From: Phycisphaera mikurensis NBRC 102666
GTDB taxonomy: Bacteria > Planctomycetota > Phycisphaerae > Phycisphaerales > SM1A02
NCBI GenBank assembly: GCA_945878575.1
Contig: CAMDUB010000002.1
Location: 57,426 to 121,425, forward strand
Length of the DNA stretch: 64,000 nt
Direction: 5' to 3'
This document shows, piece after piece, positions 26,768-37,047 of the stretch. The stretch's first letter is position 1; every line of letters starts with the position of its first letter. The position numbers and the translations under genes are program-made. A model generated the notes under the pieces. The model was not told the DNA's origin. It made no database searches and was given only the letters and a program-made list of their open reading frames with translations.

Positions 26768-27994
26768 TTATGCGTGTGCTGCGTACTCAATCACGGCTTG
26801 GGCGAGGCGATCGTATTGTTCGGCGTGGTTGTAAATCTGCGCGGAGGCGCGTGCGTGCCAGCGTCCGCCGAACTCGATAATGGGAATTTCGATCAGGTGG
26901 TCGCGATAGAGCGCCTCTTGGAATTCGGCTGGCGATGCAAATTGTGACGGGATCTCTGCGGGGAGCGGCACCGCGCACATTGAACCGAGCATGCTGCCAT
27001 CAATTGGGGACACCGGTTCAAGTTCCCAGCGTTGACACAACATGCGATGTACCCATGCTGCCATCTGCTGATTGTGCGCACGCACGGCTGGCCAGCCGAA
27101 CTGTGCCATGAAGTCGATCGCAGCGCCTGCGGTCATCCATGCTGCCAGGTCGCGCGTGCCCTGCCAGTCAAACTCGGCGGTAAAGCCTTCGTCGAGAAAG
27201 TGGCTCACGGTGGCTGGTTTGATGCCATTTCTAAATGCTGGATCAACCCACAGAACCGCGGTGCCCTTGGGTGCGCAACACCACTTATGAAGATTGCCCG
27301 TCCAATACGTTGCACCGATCGCTTCGACATTCACTTCAAGCATGCCGGGTACGTGCGCTGCGTCCACCAAGATTTCGATTCCACGTGCGCGACACTCGCG
27401 CGCAATGTCTGCAACCGGAAATACCAATGCGGTTGGACTCGTCACCTGATCAATCACCACTAACCGCGTGCGGGAAGTACAGGCCCCCATGACCGCTTCG
27501 GTCACTTGCGCGGGATCAATGATCGGTAGTGGCAGCGCGCACTCCACATACACCGCACCACACTGGCGGGCGCGGAACTTCATGGTGTTACGTACTGCGT
27601 TGTAGACATGGCTAGTGGTGAGCAATTCGTCACCCGCGTTGAACTCCATCGATCGCAACACCGCGTTCACGCCCTCAGTGGCGTTGGTTACGAAACCGAA
27701 TGAGTCAGGCTGCATGCCAAGAAATTCTCCGACACGCAAACGACTTGGTTGCAGCAGTTCGCGAATGCGTCGTCCAATCATTTCAATCGGTCGACTCTCC
27801 AAACGATCCTGCGTAGCGATGTATGCCTCGCGCACCGCGCGTGGGCACGCACCAAAGCTGCCGTGATTTAAAAAGGTGTACGACCGGTCAAAGATCCACA
27901 ATCGATCGAGGCGCGGCGCTAGCGGCTGCGGGGCCGATGGAATTGCGGAATGAAAATGACCCACAGACATGGAATTCGGGGTGTCGAGCGGCAT
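26768..27994 (-). CDS. Class V aminotransferase, isopenicillin-N epimerase-like
   Basis: This 408-residue PLP enzyme belongs to the class V aminotransferase fold. Conserved parts are FLNHGSFGACPRAVREA near the N-terminus, VTNATEGVNAVLRS, VIDQVTSPTALVFPV, VDAAHVPGM and the PLP-lysine in YWTGNLHKWCCAPKG. This pattern matches the isopenicillin-N epimerase (CefD-like) subgroup, many of which are cysteine desulfurase-like or act on unknown amino compounds. No beta-lactam genes lie nearby, so the CefD reaction should not be assumed. The start may be the Met at 27970 (MSVGHF). The 178 bases between the globin gene and this stop hold only a T-poor hairpin. Confidence 0.85.
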   Translation of the reverse strand: MPLDTPNSMSVGHFHSAIPSAPQPLAPRLDRLWIFDRSYTFLNHGSFGACPRAVREAYIATQDRLESRPIEMIGRRIRELLQPSRLRVGEFLGMQPDSFGFVTNATEGVNAVLRSMEFNAGDELLTTSHVYNAVRNTMKFRARQCGAVYVECALPLPIIDPAQVTEAVMGACTSRTRLVVIDQVTSPTALVFPVADIARECRARGIEILVDAAHVPGMLEVNVEAIGATYWTGNLHKWCCAPKGTAVLWVDPAFRNGIKPATVSHFLDEGFTAEFDWQGTRDLAAWMTAGAAIDFMAQFGWPAVRAHNQQMAAWVHRMLCQRWELEPVSPIDGSMLGSMCAVPLPAEIPSQFASPAEFQEALYRDHLIEIPIIEFGGRWHARASAQIYNHAEQYDRLAQAVIEYAAHA

Positions 27995-28088
27995 CCCGGA
28001 ACCATACCGGGGGGCACCCAGACACCGGAATCTGACGCATGATCAGGGGGCGCCAATAAAAAGTGCAGGAGAAAGCGCCGAATAGCCG

Positions 28089-28125
28089 TTGATTCGGTAG
28101 GCGTTCGTACTAACATACCCCGAAC
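28089..28125 (+). promoter_or_regulatory. Candidate promoter and LexA-type operator upstream of lexA
   Basis: TTGATT at 28089-28094 and TAACAT at 28111-28116 (16-bp spacer) form a fair -35/-10 pair. An inverted repeat GTTCG-N13-CGAAC (28103-28125) straddles the -10. GTTC/GAAC half-sites are common in LexA operators outside the enteric bacteria, so autoregulation of lexA is a reasonable inference. The rest of 27995-28264 shows no open frame with coding character. Confidence 0.35.
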
Positions 28126-28264
28126 GAATTCTGCAGTCGAGCAAGGACGACTGCCGAAGACCTAACAAGCACCGCACTGGCGGTGCGCCGACTCGTCGAA
28201 ACGAGCCAGCAACCGACGGTTGACTCCGCCACTGCACCTGCCACCCCGAACAACGGAACCTGCC

Positions 28265-28783
28265 ATGAAACTCCTTGCCTCACTTCGATCACTCCTCGCT
28301 CCCGCCGGAATACCACTCGTGGTGCTTGGGCCGGGCGGCGACTTCACCGAGCACGTCTTTGAACGCGCCGGTCGACTCACTGTGGAGCGCCCAGTTGCGC
28401 ACACCATGCAGGAGATCGAAACCGATGCCGATCCATTCCACGATCGGGCTGAACACATCACCGCGCGTTCGCGCCGCCACCGACTTTCCCGCTTTCTTTC
28501 AGAAGCCGCTGAGGAAATTCCAGTCCTCGACGTCTCACCACGCACCGCTCCTGTCATCACTATTAACGAGAACGAATCAAATGAATCTCACCCCCAAGCA
28601 GTTGCGAATCTTCGAATTCATCCGTCAGCACCGCGCGCACAAGGACTACTCCCCAACGATGCAGGAGATCGCCGACTCACTCGGCGTCACCAAAGTGACG
28701 GTGTTCGAACACGTCGAAGCGCTCATCAAGAAGGGCGCGCTGGTGCGCGAGGCGAACAAGAGTCGCTCTTTGTCGATCGCTGA
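28265..28783 (+). CDS. Hypothetical protein overlapping the 5' end of lexA
   Basis: An open frame of 172 codons starts here and runs 203 bases into lexA in another frame. The first 100 codons look coding: N-terminal MKLLASLRSLLAPAGIPLVV, then GGDFTEHVFERAGRLTVERP, then a mixed charged helix and EEIPVLDVSPRTAPVITI. The part inside lexA has poor amino acid composition (Arg-rich) and is probably not selected. Either a small gene has lost its stop by drift or frameshift, or this is an upstream open frame affecting lexA translation. I recognise no family, and the ribosome site is weak. Low confidence that the full length is translated. Confidence 0.35.
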   Translation: MKLLASLRSLLAPAGIPLVVLGPGGDFTEHVFERAGRLTVERPVAHTMQEIETDADPFHDRAEHITARSRRHRLSRFLSEAAEEIPVLDVSPRTAPVITINENESNESHPQAVANLRIHPSAPRAQGLLPNDAGDRRLTRRHQSDGVRTRRSAHQEGRAGARGEQESLFVDR

Positions 28784-29234
28784 CGACGCGGAATTGCCGA
28801 GCGATTCTTCGGATCGCCAGTTGCATAACGATGGCCCAATTCCGATGCCACTGCAGTTCCCGCTCGTGGGCAAAATTGCAGCCGGACGTCCAATCGAGAA
28901 GTGCGCTCAGGACGAGACGCTTCGCTTGGAAGAACTCTTTGGTCCACGACGTGGTCAAACGAATGCCATGTTCGCGCTGCAAGTGGACGGCTGGTCAATG
29001 CGCGACGAGGGCATCTTTGATGGCGATTACGTCATTGTTGAGCGCCGAGAAACCGCCCGCAACGGCGAACGCGTGGTCGCCCTACTCCCCGGTGGCGAAA
29101 CCACCCTCAAGACCTTCTTCAAGGAGCGCGACGGTCGCATTCGTTTGCAGCCTGCCAACCCAGACTTCGAGCCAATCATTGTCGATAGCTGCGAAATTCA
29201 GGGCGTAGTGATGGGCGTGATGCGTCGGTACTAG
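28581..29234 (+). CDS. lexA: LexA repressor (SOS response)
   Basis: This 217-residue repressor binds SOS operators and cleaves itself when RecA filaments form. The winged-helix N-terminus is at 1-65 (TPKQLRIFEFIRQHRAHKDY, then PTMQEIADSLGVTKVTVFEH). The protease half contains the cleavage bond A101-G102 in VGKIAAGRP, catalytic S139 in VDGWSM and K177 in GETTLKTF. All residues needed for autocleavage are present. The start was chosen as the ATG at 28581, where the conserved MNLTPKQ begins; upstream in-frame sequence is not LexA-like. A candidate operator lies about 460 bp upstream (28103-28125), which implies a long leader that includes the overlapping open frame. Confidence 0.95.
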   Translation: MNLTPKQLRIFEFIRQHRAHKDYSPTMQEIADSLGVTKVTVFEHVEALIKKGALVREANKSRSLSIADDAELPSDSSDRQLHNDGPIPMPLQFPLVGKIAAGRPIEKCAQDETLRLEELFGPRRGQTNAMFALQVDGWSMRDEGIFDGDYVIVERRETARNGERVVALLPGGETTLKTFFKERDGRIRLQPANPDFEPIIVDSCEIQGVVMGVMRRY

Positions 29235-29282
29235 AGTCGCGTGAGCGATGACGGACGCGCGATCGATTTGGCAGCGCGAGCG

Positions 29283-30098
29283 TTACGACCGCGTGAACGA
29301 TTCAACCAGTGCCACGGCGGCGTCTTCGGGCGAACGCTTGGCGTTGATCGCTTCGCGCATGCTTCTGACGATGGCGCTGCCGACAATGGCGCCGTCGGCG
29401 TGGGCAGTCACCGCTCGGACGTGTGCGGCCGTTGAGATACCAAATCCTGCCGCAATTGGAAGCGAAGTCGTCGCACGGATGCGCGCGATCAAGGGCGCGA
29501 TGTCGGGCGATTCCGACCGCTCGCCGGTGATCCCGACGCGAGCGAGCGCGTAAACAAATCCGCTGCACAGCGCGGTGATCCGCGCGATCCGTGCATCGCT
29601 TGAAGTGGGCGACACCAAGAGCGTGCAGGTAATGCCCGCTGCGTCGCAGGCAGCGCGCAGCGCGGGGGCATCTTCAATATCAATATCGGGAACGATCAGT
29701 CCATTGAATCCTGCCGCGGCAGCATCACGCGTGAACCGTTCAACGCCCATGCGGTCAACAATGGAAACACTGACCATCGCAATGAGTGCCGCATCCACCT
29801 GGTCGCGGACGGCGCGGACGGTCTGAAAGACTCCCGCGGGAGTGCAGCCGGCGAGCAGCGCCTCATGCATGGACTCGGCGATGACGGGTCCATCCGCGAT
29901 CGGATCGCTGAAAGGAATGCCAACCTCGATGATTGAGCCACATGCGGCAGCCAGGCGCGGCAAGAGCGACCCGGTCGACGCCAAGCTGGGGTAGCCCGCG
30001 GTGACGAACGGCAGAACCGCGGGACGTCCCGACGCCCGACACTTGGCAAAGGCGCGGGCAACGGCATCAGGAGCAACATGATCAGCGGTCGTGGGCAT
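29283..30098 (-). CDS. trpA: Tryptophan synthase alpha chain
   Basis: This 271-residue TIM-barrel enzyme cleaves indole-3-glycerol phosphate to indole and glyceraldehyde 3-phosphate within the alpha2-beta2 complex. Catalytic residues are E58 in IIEVGIPFSDP and D69 in IADGPVI. The phosphate-binding glycines in IAAGFGIS and IVGSAIV are present. I chose ATG at 30098, since the upstream 31 codons are not conserved. No other trp gene is adjacent, so the pathway is dispersed, as in many planctomycetes. It converges with lexA; the 48 bases between them show no obvious terminator. Confidence 0.95.
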   Translation of the reverse strand: MPTTADHVAPDAVARAFAKCRASGRPAVLPFVTAGYPSLASTGSLLPRLAAACGSIIEVGIPFSDPIADGPVIAESMHEALLAGCTPAGVFQTVRAVRDQVDAALIAMVSVSIVDRMGVERFTRDAAAAGFNGLIVPDIDIEDAPALRAACDAAGITCTLLVSPTSSDARIARITALCSGFVYALARVGITGERSESPDIAPLIARIRATTSLPIAAGFGISTAAHVRAVTAHADGAIVGSAIVRSMREAINAKRSPEDAAVALVESFTRS

Positions 30099-30148
30099 TC
30101 CGACATCGTAGGGTGCGTGCCAACGGTGGGGCGACAATCGCCGCGCCG

Positions 30149-30169
30149 CGGCCCCGTAGCTCAGCGGCC
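30149..30169 (+). repeat. 21-bp copy of the 5' end of tRNA-Met (truncated tRNA remnant)
   Basis: CGGCCCCGTAGCTCAGCGGC plus one further C is identical to 31179-31199, which is the acceptor/D-arm half of the intact tRNA-Met gene 1030 bp downstream. After base 30169 the sequences diverge, and no anticodon or T arm follows; instead several small hairpins are seen to 30245. It may mark the edge of an inserted segment or be a duplication scar. Confidence 0.7.
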
Positions 30170-30253
30170 TACGGGAGATAGCAAGAAACAAGCTAGAAAC
30201 GGGAAGGTTTCGAACAGAATTCCCCCGAACCCTGTTATCGCTAGCCTACCTGC

Positions 30254-30868
30254 ATGGAAAAAACAATCGACGAACAACTCACCAGCATGCGTTCAACCCT
30301 CCGGCGTCAACGCGTGTTCAACGTTGTACTCGTATGTACAATAGTGGTAGCGGCGCTCAGCCCCTCGTACTTTCCCCAGTTTGGCGGCGTTGCGACGTTT
30401 AATACTGTGAATTGTAAGACGTGGAATGTAATCGATGACAACGGGAACCTGCGCATCAGCGCTACCACCACGCCCGACGGCAGTACCAGCATGACGTGGC
30501 TCGACAAGGACGGGAAGCCACGCATCGGCGCTAGTACCGTGGCCGACGGCAGCGCCGGCATGATGTGGTTCGACAAGGACGGGAAGGGACGCGTCTCCGC
30601 TAACACCGGCGCCGACGGCAGTGCCGGCATGGCGTGGCTCGACAAGGACGGTAAATTGCGTATCACCACTGGCACCGCGGCCGACGGCAGTGCCCGCATG
30701 ACGTGGTTCGACAAGGACGTTTTGCGTATCAGTACTGGCACCGAGGCCAATGGCAATGCCGGCATGACATGGTTCGACAAGGACGGGAACTATCGCATCA
30801 CCGCCCGTACCGCCGCCGACGGCAGCACCGTAACCCTGCCCACCACTGACCTCATGCTGAAACCGTAA
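30254..30868 (+). CDS. Membrane-anchored protein with six 23-residue DKDG repeats
   Basis: This 204-residue protein has a short cytoplasmic N-terminus, one membrane segment at about 21-40 (NVVLVCTIVVAALS) and an outside part made of six tandem units of about 23 residues. The consensus is W-F/L-DKDGK-x-RI-x3-T-x-ADGSAGM. Unit five lacks one residue (DKDVLRI). The periodic W/F-DKDG turn and alternating hydrophobic residues suggest a stacked beta structure, perhaps with calcium in the DKDG turns. Similar D-x-DGK-x-R repeats occur in uncharacterised bacterial proteins. It sits between a tRNA-Met fragment and the intact tRNA-Met, with an SRA-domain scrap after it, so it may be acquired DNA. Function unknown. 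Confidence 0.7.
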   Translation: MEKTIDEQLTSMRSTLRRQRVFNVVLVCTIVVAALSPSYFPQFGGVATFNTVNCKTWNVIDDNGNLRISATTTPDGSTSMTWLDKDGKPRIGASTVADGSAGMMWFDKDGKGRVSANTGADGSAGMAWLDKDGKLRITTGTAADGSARMTWFDKDVLRISTGTEANGNAGMTWFDKDGNYRITARTAADGSTVTLPTTDLMLKP

Positions 30869-30878
30869 GGGCTACCGC

Positions 30879-30965
30879 ATGCCACACGGCGAAATCAACG
30901 GCATTCACTTAGGCCAACACTTCGACAGCCGCCAAGCGCTGTCGGACGTGTGGCGCTGCGGCTAG
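30879..30965 (+). pseudogene. Remnant of an SRA/YDG-domain protein (N-terminal fragment)
   Basis: A 28-codon frame encodes HGEINGIHLGQHFDSRQALS followed by DVWRCG and a stop. It matches the opening strand-turn-helix of bacterial SRA/YDG domains (G-x-I-x-G-x3-G-x2-F-x-SR-x-x-L-S), which are linked to HNH endonucleases cutting modified DNA. The conserved G-V-H continuation is missing, so the gene is truncated. The remaining bases to 31179 hold no other recognisable gene. The assignment rests on a short match. Confidence 0.45.
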
Positions 30966-31179
30966 GAACGCCGCTACTCAATCCCGGCGCATACCCGATC
31001 GATCGCGCCTCTCTCGAATACCACCGAAGCAGTCGCGAGCATCACTCGTGAACGAAACGTTCGGCGTGAAGCCGTCGCATCGTGGTCGCCGCACCGCGTC
31101 TGTAAGTGCCTATGAGATTGGCAACTACGTACACTCAGGTACCCCCGGAAACAATGAGGTACAACACCCTTCGAAAGCC

Positions 31180-31253
31180 GGCCCCGTAGCTCAGCGGCCC
31201 AGAGCCGTCGACTCATAATCGATAAGACCTCGGTTCGAATCCGAGCGGGGCTA
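31180..31253 (+). tRNA. tRNA-Met, elongator type (anticodon CAT)
   Basis: This 74-nt cloverleaf has acceptor GGCCCCG/CGGGGCT (G1-U72 wobble), D stem GCTC/GAGC, anticodon loop CTCATAA as in elongator tRNA-Met, T arm CTCGG-TTCGAAT-CCGAG and discriminator A. CCA is not encoded. An Ile-lysidine tRNA with the same anticodon cannot be fully excluded. Confidence 0.9.
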
Positions 31254-31333
31254 CTTCTTTCAGGGCGGGATCAGCGAATATCAGTCTCGCAAACCCGCCC
31301 TTCGGGTGATTTCTGAGCACTTATGCCAACATC

Positions 31334-31753
31334 ATGACTTGCCTCAGAGGCCAACCCCGCGCATACTTGACATGCTTGCCTCACGCCGCCCACCAAACTT
31401 TGCGAACCCTCACCGCCTCCCACGCTGATTTCAGCGTGTGCCAGCGCGGCGCTGACCAGGGAAACGCAAGCCGCGGCGTGGCTTCGGCGATCGCAACGCT
31501 CGCCGCACTGCTGCTGACCATCGCCGTACTGGCCAGCGCGCCCGGCAATGGCTTCTCCGCCACTCCCGGTTCGCGCATCGCATTTCTGACGGAGTCCGAT
31601 GCCGCTGCCCCGGCTTCGGCCGCACACTCGATCACCCCCGGCAGCGTGGCACCCGAGCCACGCGATGCCACCCACTGCTCCCGCGCACAGCTCTCGCTGC
31701 GCTCCACGGTGATGCTCCAGCACACCGCGCTGCCTCCGCCCGCCCAGGCGTGA
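31334..31753 (+). CDS. Putative small exported/membrane protein, possible secA leader
   Basis: This 139-codon frame shows normal high-GC codon use on the plus strand. It has one strongly hydrophobic segment at about residues 54-70 (AIATLAALLLTIAVLASA) that could be a late signal sequence or anchor, and a C-terminus ending PPPAQA just before the stop. No family is recognised. It is the only plausible gene between tRNA-Met and secA. In some bacteria secA is preceded by a secretion-monitor gene (SecM type) whose stalling controls secA; position, hydrophobic segment and proline-rich end fit that idea, but no known arrest motif is present. Competing open frames on the minus strand make this call uncertain. 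Confidence 0.45.
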   Translation: MTCLRGQPRAYLTCLPHAAHQTLRTLTASHADFSVCQRGADQGNASRGVASAIATLAALLLTIAVLASAPGNGFSATPGSRIAFLTESDAAAPASAAHSITPGSVAPEPRDATHCSRAQLSLRSTVMLQHTALPPPAQA

Positions 31754-31761
31754 TGCAGCCT

Positions 31762-31812
31762 GCCGATAGCGCCATCGCGCTTGTCGGCTTCTGAACCAGC
31801 GCGTGCTGGTTC
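31762..31812 (+). promoter_or_regulatory. Two tandem RNA hairpins upstream of secA
   Basis: Hairpin one pairs 31762-31772 with 31777-31788 (GCCGA-T-AGCGC against GCGCT-TG-TCGGC, small bulge, loop CATC). Hairpin two is a perfect eight-pair stem GAACCAGC-GCGT-GCTGGTTC at 31793-31812. They lie between the stop of the putative leader gene and the secA start, without a T-run, so they look like leader structures rather than terminators. Confidence 0.45.
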
Positions 31813-31919
31813 GACGCCTCTTCCCAATCAACACACGTCGCGCCGCTCTGCGTTCTACGCATGGCGACCCGACACGTCCGCTCACCCGCGCGAGCTATCG
31901 CGCCGATAGGAACACCATC

Positions 31920-36029
<4,110 letters not shown>

Positions 36030-36061
36030 GCAACGCGCGCCCCATCGACGGTGGATTTGGT

Positions 36062-36067
36062 TATAAT
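36062..36067 (+). promoter_or_regulatory. -10 box TATAAT for tRNA-Lys
   Basis: A perfect TATAAT stands 14 bases before the tRNA-Lys 5' end. No recognisable -35 is found at 16-18 bp upstream. Confidence 0.45.
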
Positions 36068-36081
36068 CCTCCGCTTCACCT

Positions 36082-36154
<73 letters not shown>

Positions 36155-36158
36155 CCTG

Positions 36159-36187
36159 AAACACCCCGTCTGACTGGCGGGGTGTTT
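36159..36187 (+). terminator. Terminator hairpin after tRNA-Lys
   Basis: AAACACCCCG (36159-36168) pairs perfectly with CGGGGTGTTT (36178-36187). TCGTTTGG follows, and a partial second copy (GGGGTGTTTCG) lies a little further on. It lies directly after the tRNA. Confidence 0.6.
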
Positions 36188-36259
36188 CGTTTGGTGGGGT
36201 GTTTCGACTGCCGGGGTGCTCGTTTGCCCGCGCATGGCGGTGAGCCCCATTTGCCTGCT

Positions 36260-36547
36260 TTACGGCCGCAACAACGCTTGTAGCACGGGAATACCCGCGA
36301 GTGTCAAGGTGGCGATGATCAGCGCCCAAATAATGATCGCCTTCCAGTGCTTGGCAAACATGCCGCCCCGTGGTGCAGCCGGGGCTGATCCAGCGAGGTA
36401 CGAAAAGCACTTTGGACACACGTCCGCCTCGCTCCACACAGATGCTCCGCAATCCGGGCAGCGAGCATCGGCCACCGGCGAATCGTCGCCGAAGCGTTCG
36501 ATGTCATCCTCGGATGGACCCTCGTCATCATTGCGGCGAATTGGCAC
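36260..36547 (-). CDS. Small zinc-ribbon membrane protein
   Basis: This protein of about 95 residues has an acidic N-terminus (PIRRNDDEGPSEDDIERFGD), a four-Cys zinc ribbon CPDCGASVWSEADVCPKC and one C-terminal membrane helix (IIIWALIIATLTLAGIPVL). The ribbon should be cytoplasmic with the helix as a tail anchor. GTG at 36547 was chosen because the sequence becomes conserved-looking there; longer starts (for example ATG at 36592) are possible and no clear ribosome site decides. Function unknown. Similar tail-anchored zinc-ribbon proteins are common in planctomycetes. Confidence 0.65.
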   Translation of the reverse strand: MPIRRNDDEGPSEDDIERFGDDSPVADARCPDCGASVWSEADVCPKCFSYLAGSAPAAPRGGMFAKHWKAIIIWALIIATLTLAGIPVLQALLRP

Positions 36548-36645
36548 ATGGAGAGCGTAGCGCCGAGGGGAACGGCCGAGGAACCCCGCCATCCCCGCCC
36601 GAGCGTGCCCCGCCGCAATCCCACGCACCGCCCATGGACGAGGAC

Positions 36646-36730
36646 GCACTGCAAATCAACGAAGCCGCACTGCGAAACGACGAAGCCGCACTGCGAAACC
36701 ACAAAGCCGCACTGCGAAACGAAGAAGGCC
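36646..36730. repeat. Four tandem 21-bp repeats next to tRNA-Asp
   Basis: Units of the form GCACTGCGAAACSACRAAGCC lie head to tail at 36646-36666, 36667-36687, 36688-36708 and 36709-36730 (last one divergent). The length keeps a 7-codon period on the plus strand (AALRNDE-like), but no credible gene contains it, because the frame runs into the tRNA-Asp gene. Confidence 0.75.
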
Positions 36731-36752
36731 CCGTCCGTGAGGACGAGGCCTT
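36725..36752 (-). terminator. Terminator hairpin after tRNA-Asp
   Basis: On the minus strand AAGGCC-(TC)-GTCC, loop TCAC and GGAC-(GG)-GGCCTT pair into a stem, followed by TTCTTCGTTT. It begins 13 bases after the tRNA 3' end and overlaps the last 21-bp repeat. Confidence 0.55.
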
Positions 36753-36764
36753 GATCGTTCGAAG

Positions 36765-36838
36765 CGAGGCGGACGGGACTCGAACCCGCAACCACCGGCG
36801 TGACAAGCCGGAACTCTAACCAATTGAGCTACCACCCC
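36765..36838 (-). tRNA. tRNA-Asp (anticodon GTC)
   Basis: This 74-nt cloverleaf has acceptor GGGGTGG/CCGCCTC (two G-T wobbles), anticodon stem CCGGC/GCCGG with loop TTGTCAC (anticodon GTC), T arm GCGGG-TTCGAGT-CCCGT and discriminator G. CCA is not encoded. Confidence 0.93.
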
Positions 36839-36880
36839 TTCGGGGCCGACAACCGCTCGAAAGCGGGTGCCGGAGGGGAA

Positions 36881-36908
36881 ATGATAGCGAGTTCCGGCAG
36901 GGATGCAA
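36881..36908 (-). promoter_or_regulatory. Promoter for tRNA-Asp
   Basis: On the minus strand TTGCAT (36903-36908) and TATCAT (36881-36886) are separated by 16 bp and lie about 43 bases before the tRNA-Asp 5' end. The remainder of 36839-37047 shows nothing else. Confidence 0.5.
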
Positions 36909-37047
36909 GACGGTCAACGCGCAATAACCACCGGTGACGACAGCGCACTTTGCACCGGGAAATGCAGTCCGATTTCATCCACGCCACAGGTTGGAGTGAG
37001 CGTTTGAAGTTCCCTCTTCGCAACCAAGCACGCCCGCCCGCGCGGCA

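Noticed and set aside
26768..27994. Beta-lactam biosynthesis gene (CefD)
   Set aside because: Only the general class V aminotransferase subgroup is supported; no isopenicillin pathway genes are nearby.
30150..30245. A second tRNA gene starting at the 21-bp tRNA-Met copy
   Set aside because: Only the acceptor and D-arm start are present; no anticodon or T arm can be formed, only unrelated small hairpins.
30460..30840. Possible CRISPR-like array from regular repeats
   Set aside because: The period of 69 bp stays in frame and encodes similar residues throughout, with no unique spacers; it is a coding repeat.
31262..31307. Terminator after tRNA-Met
   Set aside because: AGGGCGGG pairs with CCCGCCCT only across a 24-base loop, and no clean T-run follows; too weak to call.
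36646..36730. Small CRISPR array or coding repeat gene
   Set aside because: Repeats are directly adjacent without spacers, and the plus-strand frame runs into the tRNA-Asp gene.
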